DNA of 23,774 nt from an uncultured Verrucomicrobiales bacterium (GTDB lineage Bacteria; Verrucomicrobiota; Verrucomicrobiae; Limisphaerales; CANJSG01), in NCBI GenBank assembly GCA_946480965.1, contig CAMLMI010000025.1, positions 1 to 23,774 on the forward strand, in the 5' to 3' direction. Under the pieces are notes generated by a model. It had not been told where the DNA came from, ran no database searches, and saw only the letters and a list, made by a program, of their open reading frames with translations. This document shows, piece after piece, positions 7,882 through 17,108 of the stretch. How positions within the stretch are numbered: the first letter of the stretch is position 1; each line of letters begins with the position of its first letter. The position numbers and the translations under genes were made by a program.

Positions 7882-8441
7882 AGAACGCCTTCGTAGATCT
7901 CGCGCAACGGGCAAGTCAGCTCGATGGAACGGAACACAGCCGCCGCCTCCACCCCTTCGAACGTTTCGCAGGTCCAGAGCGGATCGGCCCGGCGATGGAC
8001 CCGGACCCGCGCCTTGTCCTGCTCCACCAGGACATATTCCTCCAACGTATCGATGAAGCGGTAGGCGAAGAGCTTTTCGCGTCGATCCACCGACTCGGTG
8101 CTGGGCGACAACACTTCGATGATCAGCTTGGGATGTTCCACCCACAACGGATGCGTGTCGCGCGGATCGCAGGTCACCATCAGGTCGGGGTAGTAGAAGA
8201 TGTCGCCGGAAGCCGGGGTCAGGTGGAGCTTCACGTCTGCGAAGTAGAGGTGGCCCTTGCTGTTCCGAACCCGCTGCTGGATCAACCCGAAGAGGTTTCC
8301 GGCGATTTCGTTGTGAGCCCGCGTCTCGCCCGCCATCGCGTGGACCACGCCGCCGACGTATTCGTGGCGCGACTGGGCCTTCTCCTCCGTGGTCAGATAC
8401 TCGGCCACGCTGACCACTTCGTATTGTTCCGCCGCAGACAT
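7878..8441 (-). CDS. Uma2 family protein (PD-(D/E)XK nuclease fold, DUF820)
   Basis: The 187-residue product has the standard Uma2 layout. The N-terminus is MSAAEQYEVVSVAEYL, then RHEYVGGVVHAMAGETRAHNEIAGN, the catalytic-like YYPDLMVTCD, and KLIIEVLSPSTESVDRREKL followed by the EEYVLVEQDKARVRVHRR strand. The Pro-Asp and the Glu in IEVLSPS match the PD-(D/E)XK core, with the final Lys position poorly kept. The family is abundant in cyanobacteria and PVC bacteria, and its biological role is unknown. I chose the ATG at 8441; an in-frame TTG at 8477 would add 12 residues. Its stop overlaps the GTG of the ATP-grasp-like gene by GTGA, so the two are probably translated together. Confidence 0.88.
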   Translation of the reverse strand: MSAAEQYEVVSVAEYLTTEEKAQSRHEYVGGVVHAMAGETRAHNEIAGNLFGLIQQRVRNSKGHLYFADVKLHLTPASGDIFYYPDLMVTCDPRDTHPLWVEHPKLIIEVLSPSTESVDRREKLFAYRFIDTLEEYVLVEQDKARVRVHRRADPLWTCETFEGVEAAAVFRSIELTCPLREIYEGVL

Positions 8442-8518
8442 GGAACGGACGATGGCGGCGTTCCCAGTTTCGCGCAAGACGGCGGCCCGAGCACATCAAG
8501 CCTCGGGTATCGGCCCGC

Positions 8519-9244
8519 TCATTGCACGCCGCCCTGTGCCGCCGCGGACGCGTAGCGCCGGAGCTCGAGCCGGGATGCAGCCCCATTGCTCTTCAGCCAC
8601 TGTTCGATGATCGAGGCCGACTGCACCGGGTATTTGTTGTTCCAGTGTCCAAGCCCGTGCAGTGCGCTTTCCAGGCACGCTTCATGATCTATCCGCAGGG
8701 CTGCGGCCATGACCGCCAAACATGCGCTGTCGGTTCCTTGCTGTTCTGGATTCTCCGGCTTGCCGTGGAACGGGCACACGTCCCACAACATGTAGCAAAC
8801 CCCGTTTACCGGATTGTCCAAACACTCACCCAAGTGGCTCAAGCCCTCCGTGCACAGATTGCGAAAGCACTTTTCATAAAGAGGGACCAAGGCCCGGATC
8901 GCACGCCGGCGGAGTTCCCATGGGATCGGATCATCCCGCATCAGAAAACCCAGGTCGCTCAATGAAGAATTCCAGGTGTAGGAAAGCCCATCGGCAATCT
9001 GTGTTTTGGAGTATCTCCGCATCCAGTAGTCGGGATCTTCATAGGTCTTGGCCATGAACTGGACCGTTTCCGCTCCGGGAACATCCCATGCCGGCCCCGA
9101 ATCGTTCCCAAAAACCCAATGGTTGCTTCCGTCACTTTCTGGCCGATCGAAAAGGTAGGCCAGCCATTCATCGAACGAGGCCTCCTTGATCATCCGATGG
9201 ACGACGTGTGGTCGGCTCGGATCGACGATCTCCTCGAGTTTCAT
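8519..9244 (-). CDS. Conserved hypothetical protein, translationally coupled to proA
   Basis: I do not recognise a characterised family for this 241-residue protein. It is soluble, with no signal or membrane segment. It begins MKLEEIVDPSRPHVVHRMI, and is rich in Trp, Tyr and Cys in the middle (FRNLCTEGLSHLGECLDN, VCYMLWDVCPFHG, ACLAVMAAALRIDHEACLES), then has LHGLGHWNNKYP. The spaced Cys and His residues could bind a metal, but the pattern is not a known zinc motif. The ATG at 9244 overlaps the proA stop by ATGA, which fixes the start; a longer open frame upstream of it is antisense-like proA shadow. An immunity-like or metal-dependent role is possible but unsupported. Confidence 0.75.
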   Translation of the reverse strand: MKLEEIVDPSRPHVVHRMIKEASFDEWLAYLFDRPESDGSNHWVFGNDSGPAWDVPGAETVQFMAKTYEDPDYWMRRYSKTQIADGLSYTWNSSLSDLGFLMRDDPIPWELRRRAIRALVPLYEKCFRNLCTEGLSHLGECLDNPVNGVCYMLWDVCPFHGKPENPEQQGTDSACLAVMAAALRIDHEACLESALHGLGHWNNKYPVQSASIIEQWLKSNGAASRLELRRYASAAAQGGVQ

Positions 9245-10527
9245 CCCCTCACCTGCCCGGTGCCGAAGCCCAGCCACTTGTAGCTGGTCAGCTCGTCGAG
9301 ACCCATCGGGCCGCGCGCGCCGATCTTGTCGGTGCTGATGCCGATCTCGGCGCCCATGCCGAATTCGCCGCCGTCGGTGAAGCGCGTCGAGGCGTTCCAA
9401 TACACCGCCGCGGAATCGACCTCCGCCAGGAACTTCCGCGCGGTTGCCTCGTTCGCCGTCACGATGCTGTCCGAGTGGGCCGACCCGTAGGTCGCGATGT
9501 GGTCGGTGGCCGCGTCCACGCCGTCCACCACGCGCACGTTCAGGACGTAGTCGTTGTATTCGGTGAAGAAGTCAGTGTCGTGGGCGGACTTCAGCTTGGA
9601 AACCTGGCCGTTGAAATGCCCGTCGAGAATGGCCAGTGCGCGTGGGTCGCAGCGGAACTCCACGTCCTTCTCCGCCATCTTTGCCGCCACCTCCGGCAGG
9701 AACTTGGCGGCGATCGGCGCATCCACCAGCAGCGTCTCCATCGCGTTGCAGACGGCGGGGCGGTGGCACTTGGCGTTCACGGCGATGGCCGACGCCATGG
9801 CCAGATCGGCCTCGCGGTCCACGAAGACGTGGCAGACGCCCTTGTAGTGTTTGATCACCGGCACCTTGCTGCACTCCGTGACTGCGCGGATCAGGCTCTC
9901 GCCGCCGCGCGGCATGCAGAGATCCACGTATTGGGTGAGCGACAGCAGCGCGGGAATGGCCTCGCGGTCGGTCGTGGGCACCACCTGGATGGCGTCGGTC
10001 GGAAAGCCGGGGAACGCCTTGGCGGCGGCGGCGAGCATGACCTGGGCGATGGCGGTGTTGGAGTTCAAGGCCTCCTTGCCGCCGCGCAGGATCGTCGCGT
10101 TGCCGGTCTTGAAACAGAGGCTGGCGGCGTCGGCCGTCACGTTGGGACGGGACTCGTAGATGATGACGATGACGCCGATGGGGACGGAAACCTTCTGGAG
10201 CTTCAGGCCGTTGGGCCGGGTGCGCTCATCCAGCACGCGGCCGACGGGATCGACCAGCGCCGCGACCTCGCGCAGGCCTTGGGCCATGCCGACGATGCGG
10301 GCGTCGTCGAGGCGGAGGCGATCCAGCATGGCCTTGCTGAGGCCGGCCTTGGCGCCGGCTTCCATGTCGATGGCGTTGGCCTGCTGGATGGCGGGCTTGG
10401 CCTTCTCCAGGGCGTCGGCCATGGCGAGGAGCACGCGGTTCTTCTCGTCGGTGGTCAAACGGGCCAAGGCGCGCGCCGCCGCTTTGGCGCGCCGCGCGAG
10501 ATCCGTCATCTGGTCCAGCAGAGTCAT
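9241..10527 (-). CDS. proA: Glutamate-5-semialdehyde dehydrogenase (gamma-glutamyl phosphate reductase)
   Basis: The enzyme reduces gamma-glutamyl phosphate with NADPH to glutamate-5-semialdehyde, the second step of proline synthesis. The 428-residue product is full length. It contains SVPIGVIVIIYESRPNVTADA, GGKEALNSNTAIAQV, TQYVDLCMPRGG, the active-site segment PAVCNAMETLLVD with catalytic Cys260, and a C-terminal LTSYKWLGFGTGQVR. The ATG at 10527 has no Shine-Dalgarno site. The proB gene is not adjacent: an AT-rich frameshifted gene and dapA lie upstream on the same strand. Its stop overlaps the next gene. Confidence 0.95.
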   Translation of the reverse strand: MTLLDQMTDLARRAKAAARALARLTTDEKNRVLLAMADALEKAKPAIQQANAIDMEAGAKAGLSKAMLDRLRLDDARIVGMAQGLREVAALVDPVGRVLDERTRPNGLKLQKVSVPIGVIVIIYESRPNVTADAASLCFKTGNATILRGGKEALNSNTAIAQVMLAAAAKAFPGFPTDAIQVVPTTDREAIPALLSLTQYVDLCMPRGGESLIRAVTECSKVPVIKHYKGVCHVFVDREADLAMASAIAVNAKCHRPAVCNAMETLLVDAPIAAKFLPEVAAKMAEKDVEFRCDPRALAILDGHFNGQVSKLKSAHDTDFFTEYNDYVLNVRVVDGVDAATDHIATYGSAHSDSIVTANEATARKFLAEVDSAAVYWNASTRFTDGGEFGMGAEIGISTDKIGARGPMGLDELTSYKWLGFGTGQVRG

Positions 10528-10622
10528 AGAAGGAAGCTATGGAGAGAGTGCTCGGTGGCAAGCGCAGCTGCTGCGTCGTTTGGGCTAGCCTGAGTTTCGC
10601 TCAGCAAAGCGCGAAAACTGAT

Positions 10623-11098
10623 TCATCTAACATGGGCGAACCCCAAATAAGGAACGAAGACTTTGGACATCTCCCGTAGCTGTGATGTGAGCCAATTTAG
10701 CTCAATGAGCTCAGCTTCGATATGTTTGGATCGTTCTTCACCCACCGGCATCAGTTCATATTTCTTCTGATGCGTCCGCATATCGAGGGCTCTGTTGCGG
10801 ATTTGGTCGAGATATTTGACCACCGACGAATCGAACAAAAACTCTGCGTCAGAAGTTCCTGCAAAAAAGTGAACAAGTCTGAATCTTCAAAACGAGCTTC
10901 TCTAAAAATGACTGAGAGAAACTTGCGGGTGGATTCATAGACTTTGTAGCGCCGATCAAACAGATCCAGTCGGAGTTTGTTTCGAGCTACGCGCCATTGT
11001 TGGTAAGCGATGGATGCTACCATCAGTCCAACAATGAAAGTGGCTATGGGACCAAGTATTGGAACCCACACCATCCACGTGCTCGCGCTTTCCTCCAT
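10623..11098 (-). pseudogene. Small membrane-anchored protein gene with a single-base frameshift
   Basis: Two overlapping frames together read as one continuous protein of about 158 residues. The first, from the ATG at 11098, has an N-terminal membrane helix (WMVWVPILGPIATFIVGLMV) and then YQQWRVARNKLRLDLFDRRY. The second continues EFLFDSSVVKYLDQIRNRAL to the stop at 10623. Adding one T to the T run at 10863-10868 would join them as FTFFAGTSDAEFLF. This is either a real pseudogene, a sequencing error in a homopolymer, or -1 ribosomal frameshifting. The family (membrane-anchored, YQQWRVARNKLRLDLFDRR) is recognisable but has no known function. The base composition is clearly AT-richer than the neighbours, suggesting transfer; it begins nine bases after dapA. 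Confidence 0.75.
10862..10868 (-). other. Slippery heptamer T TTT TTG at the frameshift point
   Basis: In the zero frame the coding strand reads ACT TTT TTG CAG. The heptamer T TTT TTG fits the X XXY YYZ rule, and slipping one base back gives GCA GGA ACT, which enters exactly the downstream frame. No stem or pseudoknot was worked out after it. Confidence 0.5.
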
Positions 11099-11107
11099 AG
11101 GCTCAGA

Positions 11108-11989
11108 TCACTTCACCAACCCCACCGCCTTCAGCGTGGCGGCGAGCTTCTCGCGGCTCTTGGAGGTGATGGGCACGAGCGGCAGGCGGATCTCCTCTTC
11201 GCAGAGGCCCATCATGTTCAGCGCGGCCTTCACCGGCGCGGGGTTGCTCTCGATGAAGAGGTCCTTGAAAAGGGGGTAGAGCTTGTAGTGGAGCTTCTGC
11301 GCGACGTCGAACTTGCCCTTGGCGCAGGCCTGCACGAGGTGGACGACTTCCTTGGGCGCAACGTTGGACGCCACGCTGACGACGCCGTGCGCGCCGCAGC
11401 TCATGAAGGGCAGGGTCAGGCCGTCGTCGCCGCTCAGGATGGTGAAGTTCTTGCCCAGCGCGGCGCGGAGCTGGCTCACGCGGTCCACGTTGCCGCCGGC
11501 TTCTTTGATCGCGACGATGTTGGTGCTGTCGTGCACCAGGCGGTCCACGGTCTCCACCGCGATCTCCACGCCGCAACGGCCGGGGATGCTGTAGAGGACG
11601 ATGGGCAGCTTGGTGGCGCGGGCCACGGCGTGGAAGTGCTGGAAGAGGCCTTCCTGCGTGGGGCGGTTGTAGTAGGGGGCAACCTGGAGCGAGGCGTCGG
11701 CACCGGCTTCCTCGGCGGCCTTGGTCAGGTGGATGGCCTCGTCGGTGGCGTTGCCGCCGGTGCCGGCCATGACCTTGATCTTGCCCTTCGCGAACTTGAC
11801 CGCGAGGCGGATGATCTCGATGTGCTCCTCGACGGTGACTGTGGGGGATTCGCCGGTGGTGCCGACGGGCACGATGCCGTCCACGCCGCCCTTGATCTGC
11901 GCTTTGACCAACCGCTCCAGAGCGGGGACATCGAGCTGGCCGTTCTTGAACGGCGTGACAATGGCGGTGTAGGTGCCGGTAAGCATCAT
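11108..11989 (-). CDS. dapA: 4-hydroxy-tetrahydrodipicolinate synthase
   Basis: The enzyme condenses pyruvate with aspartate semialdehyde, the first committed step to diaminopimelate (peptidoglycan) and lysine. The 293-residue product has normal family length. It shows GTTGESPT (Thr45-Thr46), the Tyr-rich APYYNRPTQEG, YSIPGRCG with Tyr133 and Arg138, and AIKEAGGN with the Schiff-base Lys162. The start is the first of two adjacent ATGs (11989, 11986); the preceding bases are TTTTCTCCGCCCTT, pyrimidine-rich without a Shine-Dalgarno site. It is the first gene of a minus-strand run that continues into the frameshifted gene and proA, and is divergent from the Ig-domain lipoprotein gene. Confidence 0.96.
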   Translation of the reverse strand: MMLTGTYTAIVTPFKNGQLDVPALERLVKAQIKGGVDGIVPVGTTGESPTVTVEEHIEIIRLAVKFAKGKIKVMAGTGGNATDEAIHLTKAAEEAGADASLQVAPYYNRPTQEGLFQHFHAVARATKLPIVLYSIPGRCGVEIAVETVDRLVHDSTNIVAIKEAGGNVDRVSQLRAALGKNFTILSGDDGLTLPFMSCGAHGVVSVASNVAPKEVVHLVQACAKGKFDVAQKLHYKLYPLFKDLFIESNPAPVKAALNMMGLCEEEIRLPLVPITSKSREKLAATLKAVGLVK

Positions 11990-12111
11990 AAGGGCGGAGA
12001 AAATCAGGAAATCCCGCCGTTTTGGAAAGCGGGTTTTTCGAGGCCGCCCGTGCGGAGCGATGGAGCGAACAGTTGGATTGGTCCCGGCGCGGGGGTAGAA
12101 GTTCTCCGCCC

Positions 12112-13695
12112 ATGAAGATGCTCGCGCCGGTCCTGGCTTGGATGTCCCTCGTTGTCGGCTGCTCCCATCCGGTCGAGCAGACGATCATCTATCCGGACTC
12201 GCCGAAGCGGGCTGCGGCCCTGAAGCCGATGGAAGCGGCCGCTTCCGTGATTCCTGCCCCGGCGACCAATGCGCCGGTTGCGGCGGCGGCGATTCCGCCA
12301 ACTGTTACGGTCGGCGAGGGAGGGTTGAAGGTATGGTTTCGTCCTTGGGACCGGTTCCAAGTGGCGGGTGGAACGGTTCACTTCGGCTCCAGAGGGGAAT
12401 CTCCCACGGGAGCCCGTTTTCAGTGGCAATGCGACGGCCAGGACATTCCCGGGGCGACCAACGCCGTTCTCGGGCTGACCAACGTGACCACCCGCCACGA
12501 GGGCCGCTATCGCGTGGTCGTGGCCAACGACCTTGGAACGGTGACGAGCGCCGAGTCGCGCTTCCGGCTGTTGCCGCCGCCCACGCTGGTTTCCAAGTTT
12601 CCCGAGCCGGAACTGGAGGTTCCGTATCAGAGCGACGTGAGCCTGGGCGTGGTCGTCGAGGCTCCGGGACAGACGAACGGGTTTCCCCTGCACTACCGCT
12701 GGAGCCACAACGGCACCAATCTGACGATCTACAACCTGCCCGCGCCGAATCCGCCCACCCACACCTTTCCGGCCAATGCGGACAGCACCTATTCGCTGGT
12801 GGTGTCCAACGCGGCCGGAAGCGTCTCCAATGAATGGAAGGTTCGCGTGAGGTTCAACACCCTGTCCTACGAAATCGCGACCAACCTCGCGGCCCGGACC
12901 CGGGGCCGGAGCGGCAGCTTGGCCGACATGCGACTCGTCACTGGCTGGGGCTACCAGTTCTACACCGCCACGAACCTGCATCTGCTGTCTGGCGTCCGGT
13001 GGTCCACCAACTGTTGGTTGAGCGGGGTGCAGGGACTGACGGCCACGCCGATCTCGATGAGCAACAACTTGGCCGGGCAGACGATGCTGACGATGGTTTC
13101 GCCCCGCCACTATGTGTCCGCAACCCACATCGGCGTCGGCCATCGCGGGGTGACGCTGGCGTTTCTCGATCGGGACAACCGGCTGCATTGGCGGCGCATC
13201 CTGAAGGAAACGGCGCTGAACGACGACGTCTCGGTGGGCATCCTCGACCAGGATCTGCCGCCCAGCGTGGGCTTCCTGCCCGTGCTTCCGCCCGACTTCA
13301 ACGACTACCTGCCGCGCCACCCCCACACGCCGGTCCAAGGCATCGGCCAGAACCAGGATCTCTGCGTCTTCACCCATTCCCTGATGCTGGACGACCGGCA
13401 GTCGGTTTGGTGGAACCTGGAGAAGGCCGTGCCGTTCGGGGCCGGGACCAATTGGAACGTGCGGGTGCGGGGCGGCGATTCGTCGTTGCCCGTGCGCCTG
13501 CTCCTCCGCGACCAACTGGTGCTGGTCACGCAGTATCACACGGCGCAATCGGGTCCGATGCTCGCCACCCGCCATGAGGCCATCAACCGGGCGATGCGCG
13601 CGCTGTCGGTGGAGCAGCGGTTGAAGTCGGACTACCAGTTGACCCCGTTCTCCCTGGCCGCTTGGCCGAAACTCCACGGCAAGCGGGCGAGGTAG
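12112..13695 (+). CDS. Ig-domain lipoprotein with divergent trypsin-like serine protease domain
   Basis: The 527-residue product has a lipoprotein signal (MKMLAPVLAWMSLVVGCS, lipidated Cys17). A Pro/Ala linker follows, then two Ig-like domains (about 85-155, with DIPGATNAVLGLTNVTTRHE and GRYRVVVAND; about 165-247, with YSLVVSNAAGSVSN). The C-terminal domain from about 255 resembles a chymotrypsin fold. SPRHYVSATHIG puts His339 in the place of TAAHC, NDDVSVGILDQDLP gives Asp371 or Asp372 like DIALLKL, and RGGDSSLPV gives Ser457 like GDSGGP. It would act at the cell surface or outer membrane. The start at 12112 is fixed by the signal peptide; an open frame extends 90 bases upstream but has no signal. 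Protease activity is inferred from motif spacing only. Confidence 0.7.
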   Translation: MKMLAPVLAWMSLVVGCSHPVEQTIIYPDSPKRAAALKPMEAAASVIPAPATNAPVAAAAIPPTVTVGEGGLKVWFRPWDRFQVAGGTVHFGSRGESPTGARFQWQCDGQDIPGATNAVLGLTNVTTRHEGRYRVVVANDLGTVTSAESRFRLLPPPTLVSKFPEPELEVPYQSDVSLGVVVEAPGQTNGFPLHYRWSHNGTNLTIYNLPAPNPPTHTFPANADSTYSLVVSNAAGSVSNEWKVRVRFNTLSYEIATNLAARTRGRSGSLADMRLVTGWGYQFYTATNLHLLSGVRWSTNCWLSGVQGLTATPISMSNNLAGQTMLTMVSPRHYVSATHIGVGHRGVTLAFLDRDNRLHWRRILKETALNDDVSVGILDQDLPPSVGFLPVLPPDFNDYLPRHPHTPVQGIGQNQDLCVFTHSLMLDDRQSVWWNLEKAVPFGAGTNWNVRVRGGDSSLPVRLLLRDQLVLVTQYHTAQSGPMLATRHEAINRAMRALSVEQRLKSDYQLTPFSLAAWPKLHGKRAR

Positions 13696-13773
13696 GCCGG
13701 GCCGGAGCTGTCTTGCGGAAAACCAAGACGGAAACGGTGGAAGCAAGGCGTCCGCTCCCCCCGGTCTGTGGCC

Positions 13774-13802
13774 ACCCTCACCCCATCCGCTGGGGTGAGG
13801 GT
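13774..13802. terminator. Hairpin between convergent genes (possible terminator)
   Basis: A perfect 12-bp stem (ACCCTCACCCCA at 13774-13785, complement at 13791-13802) encloses a 5-base loop TCCGC. It lies in the 121-base gap between the lipoprotein and glycosyltransferase stops. There is no T run, so it may be a rho-aided terminator or a dispersed repeat unit. Confidence 0.45.
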
Positions 13803-13816
13803 TCATGCCACCAGGG

Positions 13817-15643
13817 TCACTCGTCGCTGGGTTTCAGCCAACGGGCCGAGTCGGTCAGGAAGAGCTGTTCGGGCAGGAAGCCGGGCGGCAGTTGCTTGAG
13901 CGGGAAGCCGGTGGGGACCTCCTGCTTGATGATGCTTTCGGCGACGAATTTGCCCCAGGTGGCGCGTCCGGCCTTGGCCATCTCGGTCTGGAACGGACGA
14001 TCGATGGTCGCGGGCGTTAGGTAGAGGCCGGAGATGGTCTGCATCTCGTCGTTGATGGTGTAGAACTCGTCCTTGGAATCGAGCGTCAGGCCCACCGCGC
14101 GGCGCTGGCCATACCACGCCAGGGCCCACGGCACGTCGGTCATGGTGAGCTCCTTTTCGCCCATCCATTTCCCGACCTGCGAGACGACCGGCGGGTAGTA
14201 GGGTGGATACGCGACGGGATTGGTGGTCGGGGGCAGGAGCTGGAAGCCGAGCGACAGTCCGGACACGGCCACGAAGCCCACGAGCGCCCCGGTACGGAGC
14301 GGCGGGAAGCTGATGTCGATCTGGTCGAGCAGCACGTTGAAGAGCACGGCACCGAAGATGACGACGAGCGGGAGGAGGAAGACGAGGTAGTTCTCCGTGT
14401 TGATGTCGGGGTTCGCTTCGGACAAGTGCGTCCGGCCCACGGCCTGGGCGATGGAGAGGGGAATGATGGCCATGACCACGAACCAGCGGAGGCGGCGGCG
14501 GGTCGAGTTCTGGAACGGCAACAGCAATCCGGGCAGGAAGAACGCGGCGGCCCAGGTCGCGCCTAGGCGCGGCAGCTCCGAGGAGACGACCTCGCGCAGG
14601 TTGACGACGAGCTTGCGGGTGACGGCGGAGAAGCCGGCGGAGAACTCGCGGTTGAACTCGGGCTTGTCGCCTTCCTCGCCCTTGACCAGGCGGAACTCCA
14701 GCGAGCGGCTGAGCGTGTCGCCGGGGAAGGCCGACGTGGCGGCCAGCGGCGCGTAGCCGGCGAGGCCGAAGGGATTTCCGCTGAGGCCGACATTGCGCAC
14801 GCACCACGGCGTCAGCACCGCGAGGAAGGCGATCAACATGGCCAGCGAACCCGCCAGACGGATGCGCGGCGACCAGAGGATGACGAAGAGCAGCGCGGGC
14901 AGGATCAGGAGGCCGAACGAATACCGCGTGAGCGCGCCGACGCCGATGATGAGCCCGGCGACGGCCGCCAAGGCCACCAGCTTGAGCGGCGAGGCCTGGG
15001 CGTCGGGCGACATTTCGCCTTCGTCCATCGACGTCAGCACCCAGGCGAGCGCGAGGAAAATGACGATCACCAGCAGCGTGGAGGTGCCGGACACGCTGAA
15101 CTTCCACAGCACGCTGTTCAGCCCCAGCACGGCGGCCGCGAGCCAGGCCACCTGCGAATCGAAGAGCCGCCGGGCGAGGAAGAAGGTCTGGAGAATCACC
15201 ACGAGCAGCAGCACCTGGTTGACGATCGTGATCAGCACCTCGGGCTGGTAGCGGCTGAATTCGGACTTCCTCGGGTTCGTGACCTCGTAGTCGAAGGGCA
15301 GCACCTTCATCAGCCCGGCGAGGAAGACGGGATAGACGGGCGCGTGGGAAAGGTCGGGGTGTTCCTGCGTCGGCTTGAGCAGCGGGCTGCCGTCTTCGCG
15401 GTGGCTCTGGACGAGGTGCAGGCTGAACGGCCGGACGGTGTCGGTGGCGAAGCCGCGGCCCTCGGAGATGTTGCGGGCCAACTGGGCGGTGTCCATCGCC
15501 TCCTCGGAACCGAAGTTGCGGTAGCAGCGCAGATCATAGACGACCGCCAGCGCCGCCAGGGCGATGAAGGCCAGCACCACGCGGATGCCCTTGACGCCCG
15601 AGCCCTCCTCCAGTTTGTGGATCAGTTCTTGCAGTTGGACCAT
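13817..15643 (-). CDS. GT39-like membrane glycosyltransferase (polyprenyl-phosphate-sugar dependent)
   Basis: The 608-residue product is a polytopic membrane protein. After a short N-terminal helix it has a first membrane span (about 22-37) and then NFGSEEAMDTAQLARNISEG, whose acidic pair fits the catalytic loop of the ArnT/PMT-type GT-C fold. Ten or so hydrophobic spans follow, and then a soluble C-terminal domain with WALAWYGQRRAVGL. Such enzymes move a sugar from a lipid carrier to a protein or lipid outside the cytoplasmic membrane. Donor and acceptor are unknown. The ATG at 15643 follows the sigma54-activator stop by one base (TGA-C-ATG), so they are cotranscribed. Confidence 0.8.
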   Translation of the reverse strand: MVQLQELIHKLEEGSGVKGIRVVLAFIALAALAVVYDLRCYRNFGSEEAMDTAQLARNISEGRGFATDTVRPFSLHLVQSHREDGSPLLKPTQEHPDLSHAPVYPVFLAGLMKVLPFDYEVTNPRKSEFSRYQPEVLITIVNQVLLLVVILQTFFLARRLFDSQVAWLAAAVLGLNSVLWKFSVSGTSTLLVIVIFLALAWVLTSMDEGEMSPDAQASPLKLVALAAVAGLIIGVGALTRYSFGLLILPALLFVILWSPRIRLAGSLAMLIAFLAVLTPWCVRNVGLSGNPFGLAGYAPLAATSAFPGDTLSRSLEFRLVKGEEGDKPEFNREFSAGFSAVTRKLVVNLREVVSSELPRLGATWAAAFFLPGLLLPFQNSTRRRLRWFVVMAIIPLSIAQAVGRTHLSEANPDINTENYLVFLLPLVVIFGAVLFNVLLDQIDISFPPLRTGALVGFVAVSGLSLGFQLLPPTTNPVAYPPYYPPVVSQVGKWMGEKELTMTDVPWALAWYGQRRAVGLTLDSKDEFYTINDEMQTISGLYLTPATIDRPFQTEMAKAGRATWGKFVAESIIKQEVPTGFPLKQLPPGFLPEQLFLTDSARWLKPSDE

Positions 15644-15644
15644 G

Positions 15645-17042
<1,398 letters not shown>

Positions 17043-17108
17043 GCGCGAGACTGAATCACAGGGCGAGAGCCGGGAACAATGCCGAGTTTCTGGAACGTGG
17101 CCGCCCGT

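Noticed and set aside
7882..8586. Extension of the ATP-grasp-like frame upstream of 7881
   Set aside because: It overlaps the Uma2 gene in another frame with Arg/Gly-rich translation; the GTGA junction sets the start.
9208..10593. 461-residue plus-strand frame opposite proA
   Set aside because: Antisense shadow; ProA motifs are unambiguous on the minus strand.
12004..13806. 600-residue minus-strand frame opposite the Ig-domain lipoprotein
   Set aside because: No known domain and shadow-like composition. The plus strand has a lipobox and Ig repeats.
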